A stretch of 64,000 nt of DNA, from assembly GCF_000758625.1 (NCBI RefSeq), contig NZ_CP009283.1, positions 5,713,501 through 5,777,500 on the forward strand, in the 5' to 3' direction. Positions 8,055 through 16,320 of the stretch are shown piece after piece (positions within the stretch are counted from its first letter, which is position 1; every line of letters starts with the position of its first letter). The notes under the pieces are model-generated. The model was not told where the DNA came from, did not search any database, and was given only the letters and a program-made list of their open reading frames with translations. A program made the position numbers and the translations under genes. The stretch comes from Paenibacillus sp. FSL R7-0273 (lineage in GTDB: Bacteria > Bacillota > Bacilli > Paenibacillales > Paenibacillaceae).

Positions 8055-9050
8055 CTAAACATTCGCAGCAAAAATAAGCCGGACCGCCGTTCCCTTCCCG
8101 GCCTCAGATTCCAGCTCAATGGCATGCCCGAGCCGGTCGGCAGATTCCTTGGTCAGATAGAGCCCCATCCCTGTAGATTCACGCAGCCCCCGCCCGTTCT
8201 CCCCGGTGAAAAAGGGATCAAATACCCGCTTCAGGTCGGACGCCTGAATGCCGATCCCCTCGTCCCTGACCTCAATAACAGCCTCATTATTCCGCATATA
8301 ACAGGAAACCTTGATTTTTTTATCACCGGACGCTTTGGCCGCTGTGTATTTGATCGCATTGTTGATGAGCTGCGACAGCATGAAGAACAGCCATTTCTCA
8401 TCCGTCTGGACGGAAATGTCCGGATCAGCAGCTTCCACCGCCGGATAGATCCGGTTTCGGATAAACTGGCGTTTGTGCTCGTGCAGAACCTCATGGATCA
8501 GCTGCGGAAGAACCACCTGTCTGATATTAAAATCCTTCTCGAACGCCCGCAGCCTGGCCATGTACAGCACCGTATGCAGGCCGCTGCGCATCCGCTCCAG
8601 CTCCTCCCGGATGCTGGCAAACTCAGGCTCGTCCATATTCTGAACCGTAAGCTCGATAACCGAAAGCGGGGTTTTCATCTGGTGTACCCACTGGTCGATG
8701 AAGCTTAAGTGCTGCTCCTGCTGCTTTTTCATTGTGGTAAGCTGCTGCATGGTATGGCGGTAGTGGGAATGCAGCAGCTCCTCCAGGGCTTTGGATACGG
8801 GGGCTTCCTCTATTTTCTGATAGGCTTCATCCAGTGAATCCAGCGGCCGGCTGAGACGCAGATAAAAACGGCGGCGGGTCACGTACTGGTGGACCAGATA
8901 ACAGGCGAGGAAGAAAAAGCCTATAAAAACAGCATACAAGGCAACCGGCAGCTGGCGGTAGCCGTCCAGCCAGTAAATGGAGATGATCGCCCCGAACTGG
9001 ATCAGCTGAACGGCAATCAGCAGCAGATGCTCGCGTATAAACAGCTTCAT
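8055..9050 (-). CDS. BceS-type intramembrane-sensing histidine kinase
   Basis: This 331-residue kinase has two closely spaced transmembrane helices (about 9-29 and 33-54) with almost no outside loop, the hallmark of intramembrane-sensing kinases. The phospho-acceptor is His123 in F-I-D-Q-W-V-H-Q-M-K-T-P. The ATPase domain has the N box Q-L-I-N-N-A-I-K-Y-T and G boxes D-E-G-I-G-I and S-T-G-M-G-L-Y-L. Lacking an input domain, such kinases are known to depend on the BceAB transporter for signal. The ATG overlaps the regulator stop codon (ATGA). It should phosphorylate the OmpR-type regulator encoded just upstream. Confidence 0.92.
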   Translation of the reverse strand: MKLFIREHLLLIAVQLIQFGAIISIYWLDGYRQLPVALYAVFIGFFFLACYLVHQYVTRRRFYLRLSRPLDSLDEAYQKIEEAPVSKALEELLHSHYRHTMQQLTTMKKQQEQHLSFIDQWVHQMKTPLSVIELTVQNMDEPEFASIREELERMRSGLHTVLYMARLRAFEKDFNIRQVVLPQLIHEVLHEHKRQFIRNRIYPAVEAADPDISVQTDEKWLFFMLSQLINNAIKYTAAKASGDKKIKVSCYMRNNEAVIEVRDEGIGIQASDLKRVFDPFFTGENGRGLRESTGMGLYLTKESADRLGHAIELESEAGKGTAVRLIFAANV

Positions 9051-9754
9051 AGCTCCTTCTCCCCCCAGGTAACATTCAGCCGGTAGCCCGTTCCTCTGAC
9101 CGTTATCACGGCCTCCTCGATCCCAAGCTCCTGCAGCTTCTTACGGACACGGGTGATGTTGACATTCAGTGTATTCTCATCGACAAAGGCCTGCGGCTGG
9201 TCCCACAGCTTCTCCAGCAGCGCTTCCCGGCTGGCTACCCGCGGATAACGCTCCATCAGGCTCTCCAGAATATCCGTTTCCTTTTGCGTAAGACTGACCA
9301 TGTCTTTCCCGAGCTGCAGCTCAAGCCTCTCGGGATACAGGATAAGCCCCTCCTGCTCAAGCACGGCTTCCTGGCGAACTCCGGCATATTCCCCGAACGC
9401 CCGCCGCAGGTGGCTGCGGATTTTGGCCAGCACAACCCCGGAATGAAACGGCTTGGTGATATAATCATCCCCGCCGTTCTCCAGCGCCATGATCTGGTCC
9501 ATCTCTCCCTCCCGAGCTGAAATAAACAGAATCGGGCAGGTGGAGACGCGGCGGATCTGCCGGCACCAGTAATAGCCGTCGTAGCTCGGCAGGTTCACAT
9601 CAAGCAGCACCAGCTCCGGCTGCGCTTGCCGGAATTCCTCCAGCACCTGCTGAAAATCCTGTACCAGCACCGCCTCATACCCGTACTTCCGGATGGCAGA
9701 CTGCAGCAGCTCCGCAATCTTGATGTCATCCTCCACAACCATAATTTTGAACAT
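9047..9754 (-). CDS. BceR-type OmpR/PhoB family response regulator
   Basis: This 235-residue regulator has a receiver domain with acidic pocket V-V-E-D-D, phospho-acceptor Asp52 in L-L-D-V-N-L-P and the conserved lysine in I-T-K-P-F. A C-terminal winged helix (about 130-230) ends in V-R-G-T-G-Y-R-L. The start M-F-K-I-M-V-V-E-D-D is chosen over a nine-codon longer frame because it is the family N-terminus. It overlaps the kinase by four bases. Likely targets are the transporter genes through the TTACA-N4-TGTAA element at 8040-8053. The upstream glycosyltransferase gene ends only 39 bases away, so the genes may be partly co-transcribed. Confidence 0.92.
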   Translation of the reverse strand: MFKIMVVEDDIKIAELLQSAIRKYGYEAVLVQDFQQVLEEFRQAQPELVLLDVNLPSYDGYYWCRQIRRVSTCPILFISAREGEMDQIMALENGGDDYITKPFHSGVVLAKIRSHLRRAFGEYAGVRQEAVLEQEGLILYPERLELQLGKDMVSLTQKETDILESLMERYPRVASREALLEKLWDQPQAFVDENTLNVNITRVRKKLQELGIEEAVITVRGTGYRLNVTWGEKEL

Positions 9755-9793
9755 GAGCACAGCTCTCCTTAACCGTTTCAATCGGCAGAAACA

Positions 9794-11170
9794 TTAATAG
9801 ATTGGATACCCCCATACGAACATTGCCAGATACAGCAGGCTCCCTGCTACACATAATACCGTTATTGCAACGTCCTTAGCCTTACTCTTCGTAAGCAGCA
9901 CAACCGCAAAGGCCAGCGGAAAGGCAGCGGCCAGATAACGCGGTGCAGACAGCAGCCAGGTCGGCCCGGTCACAAATACAAAATATACAATCATATAGGC
10001 GGTATAGGAGGGGTGGAGCTTCTTGGCGCTTCTGAGCATCACATAGAGTGTCGTGAAAATAGCGAGCAGATTCGGCAGCCAGAGCCCGAATAAGCTGCGG
10101 CTGTCCCCTTCCTTAAACTTGCCTACCGCATACTCCATCTGGTACCTCACTGTATCAAAAAACAGATACTGCCGCTGGAACCAGTGCTCCCGCTGGTAAA
10201 TACTGAACTGCAGCGCGTTCCCGTGCACAGCGTAATTGATGTACAGATAGGCCAGCAGGCCAAGCGGCACGATTGCCAGACAGCCGGCGGCAGCTGCCAG
10301 CTTGCGCTTGAACACTTTTTTATGGGCGGATTTGTACGTTTCAGCAAGGTCGCGCCACAGCTCTACAGCAATCGGGACCGCCAGCAGCACACCGGGTGAG
10401 CGCGTAAATCCGGCCAGGGCGGCGCACAGGCAGGCGAACAGCCATTTCTTTTGGCGGACCAGGTAGATGGATAGCAGCGATAACAGCAGGAATAAGGATT
10501 CGGTCATCGGCAGCAGGAAGAAGAAGGCGGCAGGGAAAATAAACATATATTTTACTACCCGGAGCGCATCCTTCCTGTCCATGTCGAGCGCCGCAAGCTC
10601 ATAAGCAACCAGTGCAAACGCAACAGTACAGAGATTAGCTACGGTATAGCCTGCAGCGAGATAATTATTGGTGAAGAAGTGAACCACCTTAATCAGGACC
10701 GGAAAAAAGGGCAGGAACACGATATGGAAGCGGGGATCCCCCTCCGTCACGTACCAGTTCTCGGCAATGCCCAGATAAGACGGCGCATCGATTCCCGTAA
10801 CATGCCAGGCCTGATTTAAATAATCATCCAGACTTCCGGTATATCCGTTTTTTATTATTAAAAAAGCATAAGCGGCGATCAGCAGCAGCACCCGGCTAAG
10901 CAGCACCCAGACAAGAATTTTTGTCCAGGCCTGTCTGCGCAGATCCGCTGCAGCCTCCAGTCTGGCAGACTGCTGAACCCGGCCGGCTGCGATATAACCG
11001 GTGAATGCGGGAATGGCGCGCAGGCCGGCCGCTGTGAACAAGCCATAACAGGCGACGGCGGCCGCTGTGCCCATAAACGTCCAGCTACTGGCATGCGTTG
11101 CCCAGTATACTCCCGCTGCTAACATGATGGCCGTAAAAATTACAGAAATGCTTCGGTTAACCTTCTCCAT
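9794..11170 (-). CDS. PIG-V-like membrane mannosyl/glycosyltransferase
   Basis: This is a polytopic membrane protein of about 458 residues with roughly ten hydrophobic helices. The first extracytoplasmic loop carries the segment Y-L-N-Q-A-W-H-V-T-G-I-D-A-P-S-Y-L-G-I-A-E-N-W-Y and is followed by F-L-P-F-F-P-V-L-I-K. That is the pattern of the bacterial PIG-V/COG5542 family of GT-C enzymes, which use lipid-linked sugars outside the membrane. The start at M-E-K-V-N-R-S-I is supported by AAGGGGGAG just before it; an in-frame extension of 22 codons has no ribosome site. It stands between the GH88 gene (divergent) and the BceR operon. The acceptor is unknown. Confidence 0.7.
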   Translation of the reverse strand: MEKVNRSISVIFTAIMLAAGVYWATHASSWTFMGTAAAVACYGLFTAAGLRAIPAFTGYIAAGRVQQSARLEAAADLRRQAWTKILVWVLLSRVLLLIAAYAFLIIKNGYTGSLDDYLNQAWHVTGIDAPSYLGIAENWYVTEGDPRFHIVFLPFFPVLIKVVHFFTNNYLAAGYTVANLCTVAFALVAYELAALDMDRKDALRVVKYMFIFPAAFFFLLPMTESLFLLLSLLSIYLVRQKKWLFACLCAALAGFTRSPGVLLAVPIAVELWRDLAETYKSAHKKVFKRKLAAAAGCLAIVPLGLLAYLYINYAVHGNALQFSIYQREHWFQRQYLFFDTVRYQMEYAVGKFKEGDSRSLFGLWLPNLLAIFTTLYVMLRSAKKLHPSYTAYMIVYFVFVTGPTWLLSAPRYLAAAFPLAFAVVLLTKSKAKDVAITVLCVAGSLLYLAMFVWGYPIY

Positions 11171-11278
11171 CTGCTCCCCCTTGTGATTCATAACATTATG
11201 CAGGTCTGCTGTATCAGCATAAGTAATTTTTACCATAAGACAAAGGGATTGTCTTCACAATCTTTAACCCGGCAATGC

Positions 11279-11337
11279 TCAAACCGCAATATACCTAAAC
11301 AATTACACAACAAACCGATACCACACCAGATTTATAA
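11279..11337 (+). promoter_or_regulatory. Promoter with CAAACCG direct repeats upstream of first GH88 gene
   Basis: TATAAT at 11332-11337 has no good -35 box. Instead CAAACCG occurs at 11279 and again at 11310, 31 bp apart (about three helical turns), the second copy covering the -35 position. This is typical of a promoter that needs an activator, perhaps of AraC type. The ribosome site TTAGGAGGTT lies before the ATG at 11381. Confidence 0.4.
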
Positions 11338-11380
11338 TGAGGTTAAGAACAATGCAGCGATATTAGGAGGTTATTCTAGC

Positions 11381-12517
11381 ATGAACCGGAAATCCGTAAT
11401 TGAACAGACGCTGGCCACCACCCGCCTTAACATTGAACGATTCGGTAACCGCTTTCCGATAGTCAGTATGGGTGACGGCAAATACTTTTTGACTGACCAG
11501 ACCAACTGGACGGAGGGCTTCTGGTCCGGTATTTTGTGGCTGAGCTATGAATACAGCAAGGAACCCGCGCTTTATTATGCAGCGATCCAGACGGTGGATT
11601 CCTTCCGTGAGCGCATGGAAGCAGGGCAGGAGCTGGACCATCATGATATTGGCTTCCTCTACTCCCTGTCCGCCAAGGCGCGGTGGATCGTGGATAACGA
11701 TGAAGCCTCCCGCCTGCTGGCGCTGCAGGCCGCCGATGTGCTGATGAAGCGCTGGCGTTCAGCACCGCAGGTATTCCAGGCCTGGGGGCCGGAAGGCGAC
11801 GCTGACAACGGCGGGCGGATTATTATCGACTGCCTGATGAATCTCCCGCTGCTCTACTGGGCAGCTGAACAGACCGGAGACCGCAGGTATGCTGAGTGTG
11901 CAACCCTTCAAGCCGACCAAAGCCGCCGGTTCCTGGTGCGGGGGGATGACTCCTCGTACCATACCTTTTATTTTGACCAGGAGAACGGAAATGCCATCCG
12001 CGGCGGAACGGCGCAGGGCTTCCAGGACGGCTCGACCTGGACGCGGGGCCAGGCCTGGGGCGTTTACGGCTTCGCCCTGGCTTACCGCTATACGCGGGAG
12101 GAGCGTTTCCTCGAAACCTCACGGAGGCTGGCCCGCTACTTTCTTGAGCATCTCCCTGAGGACCATGTCGCCTATTGGGATTTCGATGCTCCGCAGGAGG
12201 AAGGCACAGCACGTGACAGCTCGGCCTCAGCCATCTTTGTGTGCGGTGTGCTTGAGCTGCTGGAGCATCTGCCGGAGGGTGACCCGGACCACGCCTTGCT
12301 GAGCGAAGCGGTGAACCAATCGATGGACTCGCTGATCAGCAGCTACTTCACTGCCGGGAACCCGGACGAGGAAGGCTTCCTGCGCCACGGCTCCTACTCC
12401 GTCAGAGGCAACTCCTCCCCCGACGACTTTATGATCTGGGGCGACTACTTCTTCCTGGAGGCGCTGCTGCGCCTGGAGCAGGGCATTCCAGGGTATTGGT
12501 ACGGCCGGCAGGATTAG
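11381..12517 (+). CDS. Unsaturated glucuronyl hydrolase (glycoside hydrolase family 88/105 type)
   Basis: This 378-residue (alpha/alpha)6-barrel enzyme removes the 4,5-unsaturated uronic acid that polysaccharide lyases leave at the non-reducing end, by hydrating the double bond. The two catalytic aspartates of the Bacillus GL1 enzyme (88 and 149) are matched by Asp89 in H-H-D-I-G-F and Asp150 in I-I-D-C-L-M. Other family blocks are G-P-E-G-D-A-D-N-G-G, G-S-T-W-T-R-G-Q-A-W-G and R-D-S-S-A-S-A. There is no signal peptide, so it works inside the cell on imported oligosaccharides. The start is fixed by a perfect AGGAGG. A clear paralogue with the same motifs lies at 53361-54491. No sugar gene is adjacent on the same strand, so it may be a stand-alone member of the regulon. 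Confidence 0.92.
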   Translation: MNRKSVIEQTLATTRLNIERFGNRFPIVSMGDGKYFLTDQTNWTEGFWSGILWLSYEYSKEPALYYAAIQTVDSFRERMEAGQELDHHDIGFLYSLSAKARWIVDNDEASRLLALQAADVLMKRWRSAPQVFQAWGPEGDADNGGRIIIDCLMNLPLLYWAAEQTGDRRYAECATLQADQSRRFLVRGDDSSYHTFYFDQENGNAIRGGTAQGFQDGSTWTRGQAWGVYGFALAYRYTREERFLETSRRLARYFLEHLPEDHVAYWDFDAPQEEGTARDSSASAIFVCGVLELLEHLPEGDPDHALLSEAVNQSMDSLISSYFTAGNPDEEGFLRHGSYSVRGNSSPDDFMIWGDYFFLEALLRLEQGIPGYWYGRQD

Positions 12518-12619
12518 GGGGCGTGGTAGGTGGGAGTGAGGCGCGGGGAGCTGGCTGGGGACTGGTGATTGGTGATTGGAATTGTGGAGAGTTGGGTGGG
12601 TGTGTCTGGTGAGAGTGTG
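12518..12619 (+). other. G-rich intergenic tract downstream of GH88 gene
   Basis: About 100 bases of strongly G-skewed sequence with GGTGATTGG repeated at once and several GGG runs directly follow the stop codon. I see no gene and no terminator hairpin with a T tract here. Confidence 0.5.
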
Positions 12620-12756
12620 GGGCGGAGTGATGAGCGGGTGAATATTCTGGATGAGTGTGTGGGGCAGTAGGCGACAAAGTCAGGGTTTAGCTGAAAGGTA
12701 GGCTGGATAGTTAGTTAAGAGTAACCAGTCTTTTTGCCTCTCATTTCACACTTTTC
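12620..12756. repeat. Direct repeat copy 1 (137 bp, offset 302 bp)
   Basis: This stretch recurs at 12922-13058 with a constant 302-bp offset and only scattered substitutions. It contains the phrases GGGGCAGTAGGCGACAAAG and GATAGTTAGTTAAGAG and runs into the 51-bp dyad repeat. Confidence 0.85.
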
Positions 12757-12792
12757 CCCACATCCGCCGGAATCAGAGGCATTTTTGCCTCT
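12736..12792. repeat. 51-bp dyad repeat, single unit (array 1a)
   Basis: One full unit from GCCTCT (12736) to GCCTCT (12787) is present. The dyad AGAGGCATTTTTGCCTCT at 12775-12792 is a perfect 6-bp stem with a 6-base loop. A 33-bp pyrimidine-rich spacer joins neighbouring dyads. Confidence 0.85.
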
Positions 12793-12807
12793 ATTGCGAC
12801 GGGCGAC

Positions 12808-12945
12808 GGGCGGAGTGCTTAGCGCGTGACTTTGGCGAGTGCGTCGGGCGGAGTGCTGAGCACGTGAGTTTGGTGAGTGCGTCGGGCGGAGTGCTGAGCG
12901 CGTGAGTTCGGTGAATGTGTCGGGTGGAGTGCTGAGCTGGTTAGT
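12808..12945. repeat. 38-bp tandem repeat, four units
   Basis: GGGCGGAGTGCT-type starts fall at 12808, 12846, 12884 and 12922, exactly 38 bp apart. The last unit forms the beginning of the second copy of the 302-bp offset repeat, so the 38-bp expansion seems to sit inside the larger duplication. Confidence 0.85.
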
Positions 12946-13058
12946 ATTCTGGATGAGTGTGTGGGGCAGTAGGCGACAAAGTCAGAGTTTAGCTGAAAGG
13001 TAGGCTGGATAGTTAGTTAAGAGTAACCAGTCTTTTTGCCTCTCATTTCGCCCAATCT
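12922..13058. repeat. Direct repeat copy 2 (137 bp)
   Basis: This is the second copy of 12620-12756. It leads into a longer, three-unit version of the 51-bp dyad array. Confidence 0.85.
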
Positions 13059-13196
13059 CTCTCATCCGCCGGAATCAGAGGCACTTTTGCCTCTCATTTC
13101 GCCCAATTCCCCTCATCCGCCGGAATCAGAGGCATTTTTGCCTTTCATTTTGCCCATTTCCCCTCATCCGCCGGAATCAGAGGCATTTTTCCCTCT
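13038..13196. repeat. 51-bp dyad repeat array, three units (array 1b)
   Basis: Units begin at 13038, 13089 and 13140 and the next arm falls at 13191, an exact 51-bp step each time. Each unit contains a spacer with CATTTCGCCC, CCTCATCCGCC and GGAATC, then AGAGGC, a T-rich loop, and GCCTCT (or a variant). Because 51 is a multiple of three the array is open in one frame as a 17-residue repeat, but there is no ribosome site and the sister array at 23771 has 52-bp steps, so I read it as a DNA or RNA element. Confidence 0.9.
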
Positions 13197-13325
13197 ATTG
13201 CGACGGTCAACTTTTACCTGGTTACTTGGGGCTGCATAGTTACTTGAGCGCGGAGATGAAACGGTATCTTTTTGCCGGACGGCTACTTATACTAAAAGTA
13301 ATACTGGTTGATGAGGGAGCGCTGC

Positions 13326-14186
13326 ATGAACAGGAACGATTACCTGCCCCAGGGGCTGGAGCCCGGGTTGTTTATGTACAAGTATAAGGTTGAAGATGCG
13401 GAAGCCCATTGGTTTCACGCGCACAGGGGCATTGAAATGCTGTACATTTATAGCGGACATGGCGAAATTATGGCAGAGAATCAGACGTATGCGATCCGGG
13501 ATCACACCCTTGTCTGGTTTCAGCCATATCAGCTGCACCGTGTGCTTGTTCCTGCGGCCGAGGGCCATTCGTATATCCGGACCAATCTGACCTTTGATCC
13601 CGGCTTTTTGGAGCGTTACCTTGCGGCTTTTCCTTTACTGGAGAAGTTTTTCCGCAGCCTGTGGAGGGGAAGCCTGCAGCGTCCGGTTGTATATGACATG
13701 CACAATACGCCGGTTGCCGCTGTGCTGGAGGAATTGCATTACGCCGATAATAGCCCCGCTGCAGACCGAGAAGAAAATATGGGGCTCCTGATGCTCCAGT
13801 TAATCCGTCTGCTGCAAAAAAACATGTCCGGCGTGTTGCCCGAGAATTCCGATAACCAGTCACGCGGAGGTTCGCATGTTGAACGGATTACCGGCTGGCT
13901 GGATGAACACTATAAAGAGCCTTTTAGCCTGGAGACGCTGGCCGCCGCGATGCACCTGTCACCGTACCATATTTCACATTTGTTTAAGGATTATGCCGGG
14001 TTCACCCTGTCTGAATATGTGATACAGCGGCGTGTACGGGAAGCCAGTATTCTGCTCGCCAACACCACCAGGTCTGTTCAGGAGATTGCGGCAGAGGTGG
14101 GCGGCTATTCTCCGTCGTATTTTAGCCAAATGTTCAAAAAGCAAAAAGGAATCTCGCCGGAGAAATACAGAAAGAGCATCCGCTAA
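13326..14186 (+). CDS. AraC family transcriptional regulator with N-terminal cupin
   Basis: This 286-residue regulator has an N-terminal AraC-type cupin (about 20-100, with the metal- or sugar-side stretch H-W-F-H-A-H-R-G-I-E-M-L-Y) and a C-terminal double helix-turn-helix (about 185-284). The second helix-turn-helix contains V-Q-E-I-A-A-E-V-G-G-Y-S-P-S-Y-F-S-Q-M-F-K-K, the family signature. The ATG at 13326 is preferred because GAGGGAG lies six bases before it. It is convergent with the TetR gene, only 10 bases separating the stops. Its targets are unknown; it could serve the neighbouring GH88 gene or the GH94/GH2 operon. Confidence 0.88.
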   Translation: MNRNDYLPQGLEPGLFMYKYKVEDAEAHWFHAHRGIEMLYIYSGHGEIMAENQTYAIRDHTLVWFQPYQLHRVLVPAAEGHSYIRTNLTFDPGFLERYLAAFPLLEKFFRSLWRGSLQRPVVYDMHNTPVAAVLEELHYADNSPAADREENMGLLMLQLIRLLQKNMSGVLPENSDNQSRGGSHVERITGWLDEHYKEPFSLETLAAAMHLSPYHISHLFKDYAGFTLSEYVIQRRVREASILLANTTRSVQEIAAEVGGYSPSYFSQMFKKQKGISPEKYRKSIR

Positions 14187-14196
14187 ACGAAGCTCA

Positions 14197-14775
14197 TTAC
14201 AAATGGGACAACGATACCTCAACCGCATTATCGACAAAAGACCGGTCGGGCCGGGACTTCAGCAATACCGTGATACCGATTAAGGATACAACGAGACTTT
14301 GAGCCAGAGCTTTGGCGTTTGTCTCTTGATTTAGCTCGCCTGACCGGATGCCGCGCTCGAGCGTTTCTTGAAACAGGACGGCAAGGTACATCTGATGCTC
14401 CCGCGTAATAATTTCAAATTTCTCATCATGAGGCGACAGCTCGACCATTGTATTGATGCAAAAGCACCCCAGGCTCCCCTCCCCCGCGTACTCCTCGTCA
14501 ACTAAATTTTTGAAATAATTACGAAAGGCTTCCCGGACAGAATGGTTACTTTCAAGCTTCTTCCGTATCCTTGCGGCGTGCCATTGGGTGTACTTGCGCA
14601 GAGTGGTTTCAAACAGCTGTTTTTTATCGCCAAAAGCTAAATAAAGACTGGGCCGCTGAATCGCCATGGCCGAGGTTAAATCGTTAATAGAAGTAGCCTC
14701 ATAGCCCTTCTCCCAAAAAACACGCATCGCCGCTTGAAGCACCTTTTCCTCGTCAAACTCCCTGAGCCGGACCAT
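14197..14775 (-). CDS. TetR/AcrR family transcriptional regulator
   Basis: This 192-residue regulator starts with a TetR DNA-binding domain (about 8-55) containing V-L-Q-A-A-M-R-V-F-W-E-K-G-Y-E-A-T-S-I-N-D-L and P-S-L-Y-L-A-F-G-D-K-K-Q-L-F. The all-helical remainder should bind an inducer. It is divergent from the MFS transporter gene at 14965, the classical layout of a repressor controlling an efflux pump. Two dyads lie in the shared intergenic region, one near each gene. Confidence 0.9.
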   Translation of the reverse strand: MVRLREFDEEKVLQAAMRVFWEKGYEATSINDLTSAMAIQRPSLYLAFGDKKQLFETTLRKYTQWHAARIRKKLESNHSVREAFRNYFKNLVDEEYAGEGSLGCFCINTMVELSPHDEKFEIITREHQMYLAVLFQETLERGIRSGELNQETNAKALAQSLVVSLIGITVLLKSRPDRSFVDNAVEVSLSHL

Positions 14776-14792
14776 TGTTCACCCTCCATATC

Positions 14793-14806
14793 ATACTACT
14801 TGGTAT
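14793..14806. promoter_or_regulatory. Possible TetR operator near the repressor gene
   Basis: ATAC and GTAT arms flank six bases (ATACTACTTGGTAT), about 20 bases upstream of the tetR start. This is a weak, short dyad. Confidence 0.35.
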
Positions 14807-14861
14807 ATTAAAAATTCTATAATTACGCCGTCGGATTGTCAAACTCCTCTTAAAATTCGCC

Positions 14862-14928
14862 TTGACTATGTTTATTAAAGGAGTTATTTTTATTCCATGC
14901 TTTTTGTACCGATCAGTATATTATACTG
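14862..14928 (+). promoter_or_regulatory. Promoter and candidate TetR operator of the MFS gene
   Basis: TTGACT (14862-14867), 17 bp, TATTTT (14885-14890) form a likely sigma-A promoter. Downstream, CAGTATATTATACTG at 14914-14928 is a perfect 7-1-7 palindrome placed where a bound repressor would block transcription. Confidence 0.6.
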
Positions 14929-14964
14929 TAAAGTACATTTACCATGAGAGGAGTGTGAAACCAT

Positions 14965-16197
14965 TTGGGCAAGCTGCAAATTAGCGAAAAGGCGAGGATA
15001 AAAAAGGGAACGGGGAAACCCGGCACAACTGCCGGACGGCCTGCATCAATGCAGCGTAGTGTAACTTTATTATTCGCCATAGCCTGCGGGCTGTCTGTTG
15101 CAAATGTGTATTACGCCCAGCCGCTGCTGGATGTCATCGCGGAGGAGTTCGCTATAGCCCCTTCATCCGTTGGTATTGTTATCACGGTTACCCAAATTTG
15201 TTATGCGGTTGGCCTTTTTTTGCTGGTGCCCCTTGGCGATATTCTTAACAAGCGGCTGCTGATTCCCGGTCAGATGCTTTTATCCGTGCTGGCCTTATCT
15301 GCGATCTCCTTCGCGCCGGATGTCAGCGTGTTTTTTTCGGGGCTGGCCATTGTGGGGCTATTGGCCGTTGTTACACAAACATTAGTTGCTTATGCTGCAA
15401 CGTTAGCCGCCCCCTCCGAAAGAGGGCGTACGGTTGGAATGGTAACCGGCGGGGTTGTCATTGGTATTTTGCTGGCGAGAACCGCTGCAGGAGTACTGAC
15501 GGACGTAGCAGGCTGGCGCTCGGTCTATCTTCTGTCCGCAGTCTGTATTCTTGCAATTGCAATAATGCTGCTGCGGATCATGCCTCAGGAGGAGCGAAAA
15601 ACCACCCTTAACTATTTCCAGCTGCTGCGTTCCGTACTGGGCATGTATAAAGAAGAGCGTATTTTGCGTATCCGCTCCTTGCTTTGCATGTTCATTTTTG
15701 CCGCTTTCAGCATCTTGTGGACTTCACTTGTGTTACCGCTCAGCCAGCCTCCGCTGTCACTGTCTCACTCTGCCATCGGAGCCTTCGGCTTAGCCGGAGT
15801 TGCCGGGGCGTTAGGGGCAACCCGTGCCGGACGGCTGGCCGACCGCGGATATGGACAAATCACAACCGGAATTGCGCTCGTGCTGCTCCTCTTTTCCTGG
15901 CTGCCTATCAGCTATACGGAGCGCTCCCTGGCAGCGCTTGTTATCGGAATCTTAGTTCTGGACATGGCTGTTCAGGCGGTACATGTTACGAATCAGAGTA
16001 TGATTTTTAATGTGCGTCCCGAGGCCCGCAGCCGTCTCACCGCCGCTTATATGATCTTTTATTCAATCGGCAGCTCAGCCGGCTCTATTGCCGCAACAGG
16101 CATGTACGCCTATGCCGGGTGGAACGGAGTATGCTGGCTCGGAGCCGGTGTAAGTGCACTTGCTCTATTATTCTGGGCCATAACCAGACGTAAATAA
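14965..16197 (+). CDS. MFS transporter (probable drug/metabolite efflux)
   Basis: This 410-residue protein has about twelve transmembrane helices and the major facilitator pattern. The first helix region reads A-C-G-L-S-V-A-N-V-Y-Y-A-Q-P-L-L, the loop between helices 2 and 3 is P-L-G-D-I-L-N-K-R, and G-A-T-R-A-G-R-L-A-D-R-G-Y lies in the second half. I take the TTG at 14965 because AGAGGAG lies 11 bases upstream; an ATG 28 codons later is the alternative. Control by the divergent TetR regulator is likely. The substrate is unknown. Confidence 0.88.
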   Translation: MGKLQISEKARIKKGTGKPGTTAGRPASMQRSVTLLFAIACGLSVANVYYAQPLLDVIAEEFAIAPSSVGIVITVTQICYAVGLFLLVPLGDILNKRLLIPGQMLLSVLALSAISFAPDVSVFFSGLAIVGLLAVVTQTLVAYAATLAAPSERGRTVGMVTGGVVIGILLARTAAGVLTDVAGWRSVYLLSAVCILAIAIMLLRIMPQEERKTTLNYFQLLRSVLGMYKEERILRIRSLLCMFIFAAFSILWTSLVLPLSQPPLSLSHSAIGAFGLAGVAGALGATRAGRLADRGYGQITTGIALVLLLFSWLPISYTERSLAALVIGILVLDMAVQAVHVTNQSMIFNVRPEARSRLTAAYMIFYSIGSSAGSIAATGMYAYAGWNGVCWLGAGVSALALLFWAITRRK

Positions 16198-16221
16198 TTA
16201 AGCAGGCAGCAACCACAAAGA

Positions 16222-16272
16222 ACCGCCCTTAGGCAAATGGAAGGCTAAACAGCCATTTTGCTTAAGGGCGGT
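16222..16272. terminator. Hairpin between convergent MFS and GH94 genes
   Basis: ACCGCCCTTA and TAAGGGCGGT form a 10-bp stem, extended by partly paired GCAAA/TTTTGC bases. No long T tract follows, so it may act as a weak bidirectional terminator. Confidence 0.5.
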
Positions 16273-16320
16273 ATGCTCAAACACTAAATACAGTCCGTTG
16301 AATAAGATAAGCCTGTTGTT

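Noticed and set aside
12429..12677. Minus-strand open frame over the end of the GH88 gene and the G-rich tract
   Set aside because: Pro/Ser/Thr-rich translation results from the C-rich complement; no start site and no family pattern.
13036..13239. Open frame encoding a 17-residue tandem repeat (S-P-x-x-P-H-P-P-E-S-E-A type)
   Set aside because: It exists only because the 51-bp DNA repeat is a multiple of three. It has no ribosome-binding site, and the sister array uses 52-bp steps that destroy any frame.
12518..13325. Insertion sequence or transposon remnant
   Set aside because: No transposase frame, no terminal inverted repeats and no target duplication could be found; only tandem and direct repeats are present.
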